Shown here in pieces: positions 28,630-37,186 of a stretch of 64,000 bases of DNA. The notes below the pieces were generated by a model, which was not told where the DNA came from, ran no database searches, and saw nothing but the letters and a program-made list of their open reading frames with translations. Every line of letters begins with the position of its first letter. The stretch's first letter is position 1. The DNA lies in NCBI GenBank assembly GCA_023382675.1, contig JAHDWN010000008.1, positions 1 to 64,000 on the forward strand, given 5' to 3'. This DNA comes from Anaerolineae bacterium. GTDB lineage: Bacteria; Chloroflexota; Anaerolineae; Aggregatilineales; Phototrophicaceae. The position numbers and the translations under genes are program-made.

Positions 28630-28635
28630 AGTCGC

Positions 28636-29250
28636 CTACTTCCACCCGTATATCTCTAGGGTTGTCTTTCCCGAACGAAGCTGTGCGAAGGTGCTGTTTT
28701 CTTTTCCCACTCGCGCTTCAGACTTTTCGGCAGCTTCGGCAACTCTGGCGGCAGGGACCACGACGATACCATCGCGGTCGCCCAGCACAAAGTCACCCGG
28801 CGCAATCGTGACCTCATTGATGGTGATGGGGCAGTTCAGTGAGCCGTCGCCGTGCTTCGTCGTCCCGCGAATGCACAGCCCACGACAAAACACGGGGAAC
28901 CCGAGACGTTCGATAGCGTCGGCATCGCGGACGCAGCCGTCGATGACCAGACCCGCTATGCCACGCTCCATCGCCGCAACTGACAGTATTTCGCCCCAAT
29001 AGCCCGCTTCAAAGTAACCTGACATCCGGGCGACCAGGACATCGCCGGGTTCTGCATTCGCGACCGCGCGGTGCAGCAGGTAGTTGTCGCCAGGCATTGA
29101 GTCGATTGTGTAGGCTCGACCTGCCAGCTTCATTGCCGGGCTAATGGGCTTCAGAGCGGAGGGCAGCGCGCCCTGCTTTCCAATCGCCTCGTGGATCGTC
29201 GCGGCGGAATGTTCGGCAAGCCGCTTGAAGGCGTCTGTTTGGTCCGTCAT
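28636..29250 (-). CDS. RraA-fold aldolase, CHA/HMG aldolase type
   Basis: About 204 residues from ATG 29250. Upstream in-frame codons give an unlikely N-terminus. RraA-like fold with the metal and substrate motif VIDGCVRDADAI (G-x-x-R-D), preceded by GEILSVAAMERG, and VLGDRDGIVVVP near the end. Members with this motif cleave 4-carboxy-4-hydroxy-2-oxoadipate to pyruvate and oxaloacetate (LigK/GalC/ProA) or 4-hydroxy-4-methyl-2-oxoglutarate. The adjacent GalB-like gene makes the CHA reaction the natural choice. It is the first catabolic gene after the transporter, 76 bases below livK. Confidence 0.8.
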   Translation of the reverse strand: MTDQTDAFKRLAEHSAATIHEAIGKQGALPSALKPISPAMKLAGRAYTIDSMPGDNYLLHRAVANAEPGDVLVARMSGYFEAGYWGEILSVAAMERGIAGLVIDGCVRDADAIERLGFPVFCRGLCIRGTTKHGDGSLNCPITINEVTIAPGDFVLGDRDGIVVVPAARVAEAAEKSEARVGKENSTFAQLRSGKTTLEIYGWK

Positions 29251-29326
29251 GCTGTCCCGCTTTCTAGACAATTTCTTTGAGGGGATGAAGACACAATGCT
29301 CCATCCCCATTCGCCACTTTGGAATC

Positions 29327-30553
29327 TCAGTCGCCTATCGCCTCACGTTCCTCAAAGGGAGGGGCGGGATAAACCAGATCGGCGGTCGCGAATTCGAGTG
29401 GGTAGACCAGCTCGGCACGACCATGCTGATATTGCAGGATGGCGGTCGGGACATTGCCCGTACCATCTTCATTGAAGGTCACATGACCGATGACCGTATC
29501 CATATCGGTTGCAGCCATCGCGTCGCGGATAGCGTCACGGTCGAGAGTCCCGGCAGCTTCGACAGCTGCCGCCGTGATCTGGACAGTCGCATACGCCGGA
29601 CCGACGAGTGGGTCTGCGGGACGTCCCATCATCTCGATGTGCTGTTCGTTCAGCGCATCGACGCCTTCAAACGCCATTGCGTTGTGCCAACCGGGCATGA
29701 ACGCAACGTAGTCGCCATTCGAACCGAGCGCTTGAATCCATGTGGGCGCATCTGGCGCGCGGATGATGTTGGAGAAAGGCGGCACCCAACCAAGCTCCGC
29801 CATCTGCGTCACGATGGCAATGCCATCGGGCGGGCTGGGCAGCGCCAGCAAGATTTGTACGTCTGCGTCGCGCATCGCCAGAATCAGATCGCTGAAGTCC
29901 TGTGTTCCCGGCGTATATTCTTCGTGAGCGACGATTTCGTAGCCATTTGCTTCGGCGTCTTCAGTCCAGAATGATGCAAACTCGATGCCCCAGTCGGTGG
30001 ATTCCTGCAAAATGCCGACCCGCGTCGGGCGAATGTCCTCGTCCAGAGTATTGAGCAGTTCAAAAGTCACGCGGCTCATGTCTGGCGACTTGGGAAACGG
30101 CGAGAACAGATAGTGGTAGCCCTGCTGGTGGATATCCCACAGCGCAAAAGCGACGCCGATATAGGGCGTTGCGTTCACTTCACCGACGGCGGCGGCAGCG
30201 GCGTGCATGTCACTGCCAAAACCGCCGAGGTAGACGACCACGTCGTTATTACTGTACAGATCTTCCAGGTTGCTGACCGCCTTCACGGGGTCTGATTCGT
30301 CGTCCAAGATGGTCAGGTTGATGGGAATCTGCCGTCCGTACTCCTCCACGTAGATGCCGCCATCGGCGTTGATGTTGTCAACCGCCATCCGGTAGCCCCG
30401 CTCAACCTGCGCTGCGGGTCCCGCATAGCGCCCGGAAAGGGGAATAGATGCCCCCCACTCGATGAACTCAGGACCATTGTCCTGAGCGACCGCGCTGATA
30501 CTTGACAGCAAGAACAGCACGATCAACGCAATTGCAAATAACAAACGTTTCAT
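29327..30553 (-). CDS. livK: Liv-type ABC transporter substrate-binding protein
   Basis: About 408 residues. ATG 30553 has a strong site (GGAGGAG) and starts a signal peptide (MKRLLFAIALIVLFLLSS, ending AVAQD); the longer frame from 30613 is unlikely. The periplasmic-binding fold type I text GASIPLSGRYAGPAAQVERG and INLTILDDESDPVKA is diagnostic of HAAT binding proteins, which serve amino acids but also aromatic acids. Context with ring-cleavage genes suggests an aromatic acid ligand. It lies between the permeases and the enzyme genes of the operon. Confidence 0.88.
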   Translation of the reverse strand: MKRLLFAIALIVLFLLSSISAVAQDNGPEFIEWGASIPLSGRYAGPAAQVERGYRMAVDNINADGGIYVEEYGRQIPINLTILDDESDPVKAVSNLEDLYSNNDVVVYLGGFGSDMHAAAAAVGEVNATPYIGVAFALWDIHQQGYHYLFSPFPKSPDMSRVTFELLNTLDEDIRPTRVGILQESTDWGIEFASFWTEDAEANGYEIVAHEEYTPGTQDFSDLILAMRDADVQILLALPSPPDGIAIVTQMAELGWVPPFSNIIRAPDAPTWIQALGSNGDYVAFMPGWHNAMAFEGVDALNEQHIEMMGRPADPLVGPAYATVQITAAAVEAAGTLDRDAIRDAMAATDMDTVIGHVTFNEDGTGNVPTAILQYQHGRAELVYPLEFATADLVYPAPPFEEREAIGD

Positions 30554-30645
30554 GTCAACTCCTCCTCTATTCTCAGTTCTATTCCGAAGCGAAACACGCT
30601 CCGTCACCACCAATTATTAAGGGCTGCCAGACCAACCAGCACCGT

Positions 30646-31587
30646 CTAGTGCTCGGTCGACGCGCCAGCCGGAATCAAGCGTTGTCCTCGTCGCTTGAGT
30701 AGTTCCACGAACCCGCCCGGCAGCAGCAAAACGATTGCAATGAACAGGATGCCAAAGATGATCAGATGTATATTGACCAGATTGGCTGCCAGCACGTCCC
30801 GGATCAGCACAAAGAAGATTGCGCCAAGCAAAGGGCCCGCCACCGTGCCCACACCGCCGACATAGGTGACAATGACCGCATCGAATGTCCAGACGGGACC
30901 AAACGTGTAGTTTGGGTAGTAGCCAACATGGAAGAAGGCGAACGCGCCGCCCGCCAGCCCTGCGAAGAAAGCGCTCAAGACAAATGCCAACATTGAGTGC
31001 AGAAATACATTGACGCCAAGCGACCGTGCCGCTTCCTCGTCTTCGCGTACAGCCATCATGCCAAGTCCGATTCTCGACCGGCTCAACCACACGGAGACCC
31101 CGACGATCAGCGCCAGCACGACTAGCGCCAAGTAGTAGCGCGGCTCGATGTCGTAGACGCGCAGTTCCGGCCCCGGCAACCGTGAGACGCGCGGCAGGAC
31201 ATTGCCCACGGTCAGGCGCATCGCTTCTGCCAGTGCCAGCGTACCTATAGCGAAATATGTCCCTCGCAGCCTCAGGGCGGGCGCGCCCACAATCAACGCC
31301 ACAATGGCGGCGACGACTCCGCCGACGGCGAGGGCAGCGAGGATATGCCAACCCTGATCCAGCCACAGGCTGCGCGTCACCAGCGAGCCGATCCCGAAAA
31401 ACGCGCCATGCCCCAGATTGATGTGCCCGACAAAGCCCCCGAGGATGTTCCAACTTGACGACAACGCCGCCAGGATGAACAAGGAGATTAGCAAGGTAAG
31501 CAGGTCTTTTTCACCGAAGGGTAGCTGGGGCAGCGCGATTAGGGCGACAACCAGCAGCAGGATTGCTCCGGTTCTCCAGTTAAGCAT
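30646..31587 (-). CDS. livM: Liv-type ABC transporter permease LivM
   Basis: About 313 residues from ATG 31587 (GGAGG seven bases upstream; the Ser-rich extension from 31674 is an artefact of overlap with livH). About nine hydrophobic segments and the LivM signature text WNILGGFVGHINLGHGAFFG and VGGVGTVAGPLLGA. It overlaps livH by 8 bases. Forms the membrane channel with LivH. Confidence 0.88.
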   Translation of the reverse strand: MLNWRTGAILLLVVALIALPQLPFGEKDLLTLLISLFILAALSSSWNILGGFVGHINLGHGAFFGIGSLVTRSLWLDQGWHILAALAVGGVVAAIVALIVGAPALRLRGTYFAIGTLALAEAMRLTVGNVLPRVSRLPGPELRVYDIEPRYYLALVVLALIVGVSVWLSRSRIGLGMMAVREDEEAARSLGVNVFLHSMLAFVLSAFFAGLAGGAFAFFHVGYYPNYTFGPVWTFDAVIVTYVGGVGTVAGPLLGAIFFVLIRDVLAANLVNIHLIIFGILFIAIVLLLPGGFVELLKRRGQRLIPAGASTEH

Positions 31588-32464
31588 GGGAACCTCCGAA
31601 CAATCCTTGCGGGCGGATGCTGAGGATGATGAGGAAGATGACGATCCCGACGAGTTCGCGATACGCACCGCCAAAGGCGAGGGCGCTGGCAGATTCCGCC
31701 ACGCCTAGCAGGACGCCCGCCAGAAACGTCCCCGGCACGCTGCCTAGTCCGGCGAGGACGACCACGATCAGGGCTTTGAGTGTCCACTGCAAGCCGATGT
31801 TCGGGCTCACACTACCCTGCAGGGTCACAAGCATGCCGGCCAGCCCTGCCAAGGCTGCGCCCAGCGCGAACGTGACGAGGTAGGTACGGCGAATGTCGAT
31901 GCCTGCGAGCGCGGCAGTCCGCCAATCTTCGGCGGTGGCGCGGATGGCTTTGCCCCAATAGGTACGACGCAAAAACCACCGCAGAGCGACCACCACGATG
32001 ATGCCGATGATCAGCCCGGAAAAGCGAACCAGCGGCAGGCGTATGCCGAGTATTTCCCACGCAGCGGTGGAATAGGAAGTCGTGATGCTGCGCTCGTCAG
32101 CGGTGAAGAGGTGCGTCGCGAGCGTTTGCAGGATCAGGGTCAAGCCGAAGCCGATGAGCAGCGAGTTCTTGATGCGGTCTTCTTCGTCGAAGCGCACCAC
32201 ACGCGCGAACAACCCAAAATGCAGTGCAAGCCCAATCAGGAACAGCCCCGGTACGACGATCAGGAGCGAGAGATAGGGGTCGAGTCCGAGCAGGTTGAAC
32301 GCCCAGAACGACCCATAGCCCCCAAGCATGATCAATTCGCCATGTGCTACGTTGAGGATTTTCAGCACGCCAAAAACGATTGACAGCCCTAGCGCTGCCA
32401 GCCCGTAAAGCGAGCCGATCAAAGCGCCAAATAAGAGGGTTTGAACAATTGTCTCAATCGACAT
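31580..32464 (-). CDS. livH: Liv-type ABC transporter permease LivH
   Basis: About 294 residues from ATG 32464 (a TTG at 32479 is possible). LivH text includes YGLAALGLSIVFGVLKILN then VAHGELIMLGGYGSF near the N-terminus and VVLAGLGSVPGTFLAGVLLG in the C-terminal half. Multi-spanning membrane protein. It starts 11 bases after livF ends and overlaps livM. Confidence 0.88.
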   Translation of the reverse strand: MSIETIVQTLLFGALIGSLYGLAALGLSIVFGVLKILNVAHGELIMLGGYGSFWAFNLLGLDPYLSLLIVVPGLFLIGLALHFGLFARVVRFDEEDRIKNSLLIGFGLTLILQTLATHLFTADERSITTSYSTAAWEILGIRLPLVRFSGLIIGIIVVVALRWFLRRTYWGKAIRATAEDWRTAALAGIDIRRTYLVTFALGAALAGLAGMLVTLQGSVSPNIGLQWTLKALIVVVLAGLGSVPGTFLAGVLLGVAESASALAFGGAYRELVGIVIFLIILSIRPQGLFGGSHA

Positions 32465-32475
32465 AACAGTCCCGC

Positions 32476-33183
32476 TCAAATTCCAAGATAAGCTTCTTGT
32501 ATGCGCTGATCGGCTAGCAGATTGTCAGTGGTTCCTTCGCCGACGATCGCGCCATTCTCCAAAATGTAGCCGTAATCTGCGATGCCCAGGGCGATGTTGA
32601 CATTCTGCTCAACCACCAGCACGGTCAATCCTTCTTCACGACAAAGGCGCTCGATCAGTTTGAAGGTGTTCTGGACGATCAGGGGAGCAAGTCCGAGCGA
32701 CGGTTCATCGAGCATGAGCATGTCCGGTTTCGCCATGAGCGCCCGACCGATAGCAACCATCTGGCGTTCACCGCCGCTCAATGTCCCGGCTCGTTGGGAT
32801 TGGCGCTCGTGCAAGCGCGGGAACAGCTCGAAAACGTGTTCCAGCGTCTTGTCTTTGAAGGGGCGCGCACGTAATGGAAACGCACCGAGTTCAAGGTTCT
32901 CCAGTACGGATAGCGTGGCAAAAGTTCCACGCCACTCAGGCACGAGAAACAAGCCCGAATTAACGATCTTATGGGTTGGTATTAGGGTGAGGTCCTGGTC
33001 GCGAAAACTGATGCGACCTTGTGTCGGCTTCATCATCCCCATGGCAGTCTTGAGGGTTGTCGTCTTGCCTGCGCCGTTCGAGCCGAGCAAGGCGACGATT
33101 GACCCTTGTGGCACTTTGAGGGAGACGCCCCACAGCACCTGTAGCTCGCCGTAACTGACGTGCAGATTTTCAATGATGAACAT
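32476..33183 (-). CDS. livF: Liv-type ABC transporter ATPase LivF
   Basis: 235-residue ATPase with Walker A GSNGAGKTT, signature LSGGERQMVAIGRAL, Walker B MLMLDEPSLGL and the H/Q-loop text VLVVEQNVNIAL typical of LivF. Its start lies 14 bases inside the end of livG, so translation is coupled. Drives import together with LivG. Confidence 0.9.
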   Translation of the reverse strand: MFIIENLHVSYGELQVLWGVSLKVPQGSIVALLGSNGAGKTTTLKTAMGMMKPTQGRISFRDQDLTLIPTHKIVNSGLFLVPEWRGTFATLSVLENLELGAFPLRARPFKDKTLEHVFELFPRLHERQSQRAGTLSGGERQMVAIGRALMAKPDMLMLDEPSLGLAPLIVQNTFKLIERLCREEGLTVLVVEQNVNIALGIADYGYILENGAIVGEGTTDNLLADQRIQEAYLGI

Positions 33184-33907
33184 GCGAGTCTCCCAGATAC
33201 GCGCTAATGACCTCTGGATTACTCACCACATCTGCCGGTAAGCCTTCGGCGATCTTCGTCCCTGCGTTCAAGACGATGATCCGTTCACTGCAACTCATGA
33301 TGGCCTTCATGATGTGCTCGACGACGATCACCGTGATATTGCGGTCTTTGAGGCGCTTGATGAATTCGACGGCTTCGGAAACTTCGGTCGGATTCAGTCC
33401 CGCCATGAATTCATCCAGCAGGATCAATTGGGGATCGGTCGCTAGGGAACGGGCGATTTCCAGCCACTTGCGTTCCATTACCGTGAGGTGCTGCGCTTCT
33501 CGCTCTGCCTTGTGTGCCAGATTGACCGTTTTTAGGGCGGCATAGGCCTGTTCTCGAAGTTGATCACGCCCGTGCGTCGTCCGTGATCCATACATACTGC
33601 CGATCAGGACATTTTGCAGTGCCGTCAGGTGCATGAATGGGCGTACCGCCTGAAAAGTTCGGGCGATGCCCTGTTTGGCGATTTGATGCGCGGGCAGCCC
33701 TGATATAGTCTCACCGTTGAAACGGATAGTTCCCTCTGTTGCGCGGAACGTCCCGGTGATGATGTTGAACAATGTCGACTTTCCAGAACCGTTGGGACCG
33801 ATCAGCCCGACCGTTTCACCGCGTTCGACGCTGAACGATACGTTCGAGAGCGCTCGTAAGCCGCCAAAATCCTTGACGATCTTTTCTACTTGCAATAGCG
33901 CTGGCAT
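33170..33907 (-). CDS. livG: Liv-type ABC transporter ATPase LivG
   Basis: 245 residues. Walker A is GPNGSGKST and Walker B is QLILLDEFMAGLNPTE. The ABC signature is degenerate: HLTVMERKWLEIARSLA where LSYGQQR-like text is usual. The Walker B segment ends DEF rather than DEP, followed by the LivG-type GLNP. The partner LivF has a normal signature, so an asymmetric ATPase pair is possible. First gene of the transporter-enzyme operon; 33908-34084 upstream shows no clear promoter. Confidence 0.88.
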   Translation of the reverse strand: MPALLQVEKIVKDFGGLRALSNVSFSVERGETVGLIGPNGSGKSTLFNIITGTFRATEGTIRFNGETISGLPAHQIAKQGIARTFQAVRPFMHLTALQNVLIGSMYGSRTTHGRDQLREQAYAALKTVNLAHKAEREAQHLTVMERKWLEIARSLATDPQLILLDEFMAGLNPTEVSEAVEFIKRLKDRNITVIVVEHIMKAIMSCSERIIVLNAGTKIAEGLPADVVSNPEVISAYLGDSHVHH

Positions 33908-34084
33908 AAGGGCAAAGCTTTCTCAGAAATCTATCTCGAACAACGAAGCTCTAGTGCGTTTTTGACAGCACGTTAGTCACTCACAAACGTCAGATAAGTT
34001 AGCGCAGAGCAACGCTTCCACTTTGGACGTAGCATTCAGACTGGTCGGTTCCTAAACCGCGCAAGTTGTGCGAGACTGCTCTAT

Positions 34085-34729
34085 TTAGGGTCTGATAATA
34101 TCCCAATACTGCTCAATATCTGCTTTGAGATTCGCCATGTGTCTGCGAAAGGCCGTATCAATACCTCCCAGGTTGTTTCCCTTGAGCGCATTCAGCAGCG
34201 CCTCATGCTCAGCTAAAGAACTTTTCCCACGCAATGGGATCATAACCTTCCGCAGGACGACCCGCCCCGTGATCAGCAACAGGCTGTCGGCAAGCTGCCT
34301 GAGATGCGGACTATCAGAAATATCGAGAATCAGGACGCGAAAATTAATGGCAGAAGATGAATAGAGATCAAAATCATTTTCATCGATTGCCGTCCGCATT
34401 TTTTCAATCAGTTCTTCGAGCTTCGCGAGATTACCCTTTGTCATTCGTGAAAACGCCCGGCGGTATGCTTCCAGTTCCAGGGCCTCGCGCGCGACGAAGA
34501 CATCTAGAATCGACTCCAGGGTGACATCGGTGACCGCTGCGCCCTGGTTGGGCTGCAAATCAATCAAGCCGTCGGCGACAAGACGTTGAAAAGCCATACG
34601 CACATGATTTCGGCTGACCCCTAGTTCTTCAACAACCTTGGCTTCAGTCAATCTTTGGGCTGGCCGAAATTCCCCAGACAAAATCTTGTCTCTTAGGATC
34701 TTGTACGTGTCAACCGTCCGCTTCGCCAC
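34085..34729 (-). CDS. GntR-family (FadR/FCD-type) regulator of the meta-cleavage operon
   Basis: About 214 residues. GTG 34729 has AAGGA six bases upstream and is preferred to the TTG at 34795, which would put the promoter inside the gene. N-terminal winged helix (TYKILRDKILSGEFRPAQ, then VEELGVSRNHVRMAFQRL) and an all-helical FCD ligand domain (SILDVFVAREALELEAYRR, then FRRHMANLKADIE). Encoded on the same strand, 177 bases upstream of livG. It likely represses or gates this operon in response to an aromatic intermediate. Confidence 0.88.
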   Translation of the reverse strand: MAKRTVDTYKILRDKILSGEFRPAQRLTEAKVVEELGVSRNHVRMAFQRLVADGLIDLQPNQGAAVTDVTLESILDVFVAREALELEAYRRAFSRMTKGNLAKLEELIEKMRTAIDENDFDLYSSSAINFRVLILDISDSPHLRQLADSLLLITGRVVLRKVMIPLRGKSSLAEHEALLNALKGNNLGGIDTAFRRHMANLKADIEQYWDIIRP

Positions 34730-34754
34730 ACTCGCGTCCTTTCTTGATGGATAG

Positions 34755-34795
34755 AAAGTAACATCAATCGGAAATGTTGTCAATATATTTGACAA
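34755..34795 (-). promoter_or_regulatory. Promoter with overlapping 19-bp palindrome upstream of the GntR gene
   Basis: Palindrome TTGTCAA-TATAT-TTGACAA at 34777-34795. On the minus strand its inner end supplies an exact -35 TTGACA (34778-34783), followed 17 bases later by a weak -10 TACTTT (34755-34760). The overlap fits autorepression by the GntR protein. The predicted start of translation is 26 bases beyond the -10. Confidence 0.5.
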
Positions 34796-35151
34796 TATTG
34801 TTCACAATTTTGCCAACCAAGACAGATCACCACGAGTGAATTCAATCAGCCCATAGAAGTCAAACGAGCATAATCGAAGATGAGCAGGCTCCCAATCAGA
34901 ACAATTGTGGTTCCAGCGGCGGACTGACGCAGGGTGTTCGCGATCTCCAGACTCAGCGAAAGCTGATTTGGGCGGCAATCAAGAGCGATACACTGAGCTT
35001 TGACTTCGTCATCATCGTCACTGCGACCACAGCCCGGTTGCGCGGGCATGTTGCAGATAGAACGCAACTCCGATTCTGATCTCGGTGTGGACTTCAACAA
35101 GTTTTCCACGAATTCAGCCAGATTTGATTAGGCGCGGGACTTACACTGCTG
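34796..35151. other. Intergenic stretch with no supported gene
   Basis: An 87-codon frame exists on the minus strand (34846-35109), but it has no family text, no good ribosome site and a composition unlike its neighbours. I see no RNA gene or repeat. It lies between the GntR promoter and repeat copy 2. Confidence 0.4.
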
Positions 35152-35851
35152 ATGCTCCGTCCAAAAGTGATGAGTCTTGCCAACGACCATCACAATGTTC
35201 TTGATCTCACCTTCAAGGCGAAAATTGGGACCAGCCGGGAAGAACAGCGTTCGGTTTTCCCGCCTGAAGCCGACGTTCTCGACCACTTGAAGTTTGCCTC
35301 GAGCACAAACATGCCAGATTCGCGTCCGTTGTTCACGGTTTTGAACTATGACATCAAGTCCTGCGGGAAGCCTCCACACATTGACGGCGACATTCGCAAG
35401 CGCTACCACGGATACTACGAGAACGAATACTGCGAGCACGCGATCTTCGTCTACGATTACGAAGTGAACAAGGGCACACTCTGGATGGGGGATTCTGGAT
35501 GGGAAAGGCGTACAAAGTCGTGAACGGCACCGTGCCCGAACTCGTGATGAGTCGCGAAGAGACGATCTGGCTGATGAACTGCTGGCAAAATGCTATGCAG
35601 CGACATCCGAAATGAAAAGGGCGGTGTGAACCGCCCGGAGGATGTAGACGTAAGTCGTAGTTTCAGGCAGTAGCACCACCTTTCCACCATTTGCGTATAG
35701 GCGGAACCAAAGCCACTTTGTACACACAAGCGTCCGACCCCCGTCGGCCCCGAATATGTATAACGAAATTGCTCAATATGACAAGTCCGCTGCATCACAG
35801 CGGGCTTTTTGATTCTTGCACATTCGAGAGAATTGGATCGCGGGTTCGACC
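35152..35851 (+). repeat. Dispersed repeat copy 2 (frameshifted small gene plus hairpin-rich core)
   Basis: Bases about 35152-35615 carry a longer but frameshifted version of the small gene: PLFTVLNYDIKSCGKPPHID and ENEYCEHAIFVYDYEVNKG in one frame, then a slip near 35500. KAYKVVNGTVPELVMSREET then continues in another frame to TGA 35613-35615. The core 35613-35851 has the GGGCGGT-GTGA-ACCGCCC hairpin (35619-35636), the TTTCCACC block, CCGACCCCCGTCGG, a nine-pair terminator stem with T-run (35784-35810) and the terminal ATCGCGGGTTCGACC. It is near-identical to copy 3 over the last 130 bases, which suggests recent spread or conversion. Confidence 0.8.
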
Positions 35852-36069
35852 GTTCATCAACAGCGAATCCACGATGAATTGCTTCGATTAGACGAACGAC
35901 GACTTATGGTAACCCGACTTCTCGCAACTTCCTCCACTCACTCGCGAAGCACATCTGATTCTGTGCATACCTGTTAAAAGTTTGCTGTCTGTCTTGTGCA
36001 CAATGAAGCCTGCAGGTAGCGTGATCCGTGTTATACTCTCGGCCACAATTAACCACACGGGAGGGAATC

Positions 36070-37128
36070 GTGAGAACCAGACAAATAACGATCCTATCGA
36101 TCCTCGTGTTGCTGCTGGCGCTGATGATCTCGACACCGCTGGCCGCACAGGATGACATGCGGACCCTGGTCGTTTCGACCTTTGGTTTCAACCAGGATCT
36201 GATCGACAAGAACGTTACCGCACCCTTCGAAGAAATGTACAACGTCGATGTGATCTACGAATCAGGCAACAACTCCGAACGGTTGGCTCGGCTGGAAGCG
36301 ATGGGCGAAAACACCGAAGTCGATGTCGTTCATTTCGCGGGCGCCTTTGCCGTGCGGGCCAAGACCCTGGGCCTGCTTGAGCCGATTGATCCGGAGATGC
36401 TGCAAAATTACAATGACCTCTACGAATTCGCCAAGGACCCGCTGGGCGATAACATGGGTATTGGTTATGCCATCAATAGTCATGCCCTGGCCTATCGCTC
36501 GGACATGGTTGAGGAGCCGATTACGTCCTGGGGGGACCTGCTGCGCGAAGACCTGACAGGCTACGTCACCGTACCAGAGATGTCCACCACCTTTGGCCCG
36601 GCCAACATCATCATGATGGCGGCGGCGATGGGCGGCGACCCGACCAATCCTGACGACTGGGAACTCGGATGGGAAGTCATGCCGGACTTGGCGAAGCAGT
36701 TGGTGACGACCTACACGCGCAGTGCCGATCTGGTTGCCCTGTACCAGCAGGAAGAGGTCTGGGCCTCACCTTATTCGAGCTTCGCACGCGGCAACCTCAT
36801 GGAGACCGGTGTGGAGATTGAATTCGTCATACCTGAGGAAGGCGTAGTCGGCGACCCGATTGTCGTGAGCATTGTCAAAGGCACCGAAAACGCAGATCTG
36901 GCCCATGCCTATATCGATTTCCTGATTTCGGCTGATGTGCAGGAAGCTGAGGCGCTGGATCTGGTCGATTCGCCCACCAACATGACAGTGGAAGTGCCGG
37001 ACGACATCGCACCGCTGCTAACCTACGGCAAAGATCTGATCGACAACCTTGTCTTCATGGATCAGGGCGCGATCAACGAAGTACTCGACGAATGGCTGGA
37101 GCGCTGGAACGAGATCATGCTGCAGTAA
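36070..37128 (+). CDS. Pot/Fe-type ABC transporter substrate-binding protein in a purine-salvage operon
   Basis: About 352 residues. GTG 36070 has GGGAGGG upstream and starts a signal peptide (MRTRQITILSILVLLLALM, ending LAAQDD). The mature part resembles PotD-type type II binding proteins (LEPIDPEMLQNYNDLYEFA, IGYAINSHALAYRSDMVEE). Cotranscribed genes encode two permeases, an ATPase, a nucleoside phosphorylase and adenine deaminase, so the ligand is more likely a purine or purine nucleoside than a polyamine; this is inference. A TATACT box at 36032-36037 and the palindrome TTGTGCACAA at 35994-36003 lie upstream. Confidence 0.85.
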   Translation: MRTRQITILSILVLLLALMISTPLAAQDDMRTLVVSTFGFNQDLIDKNVTAPFEEMYNVDVIYESGNNSERLARLEAMGENTEVDVVHFAGAFAVRAKTLGLLEPIDPEMLQNYNDLYEFAKDPLGDNMGIGYAINSHALAYRSDMVEEPITSWGDLLREDLTGYVTVPEMSTTFGPANIIMMAAAMGGDPTNPDDWELGWEVMPDLAKQLVTTYTRSADLVALYQQEEVWASPYSSFARGNLMETGVEIEFVIPEEGVVGDPIVVSIVKGTENADLAHAYIDFLISADVQEAEALDLVDSPTNMTVEVPDDIAPLLTYGKDLIDNLVFMDQGAINEVLDEWLERWNEIMLQ

Positions 37129-37143
37129 GCGAAAGGGATTTTG

Positions 37144-37178
37144 ATGCTGGTGGGAGCGATGGTTCCCATCAGCATTTT
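37144..37178 (+). terminator. Hairpin between binding-protein and permease genes (partial terminator)
   Basis: ATGCTG-g-TGGGA pairs with TCCCA-t-CAGCAT, followed by a short T-run (37175-37178). Such hairpins after binding-protein genes usually raise the amount of that message relative to the permeases. Confidence 0.6.
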
Positions 37179-37186
37179 ATAACCTT

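Noticed and set aside
34846-35109. Minus-strand frame of 87 codons.
   Set aside because: No recognisable domain, weak start, isolated.
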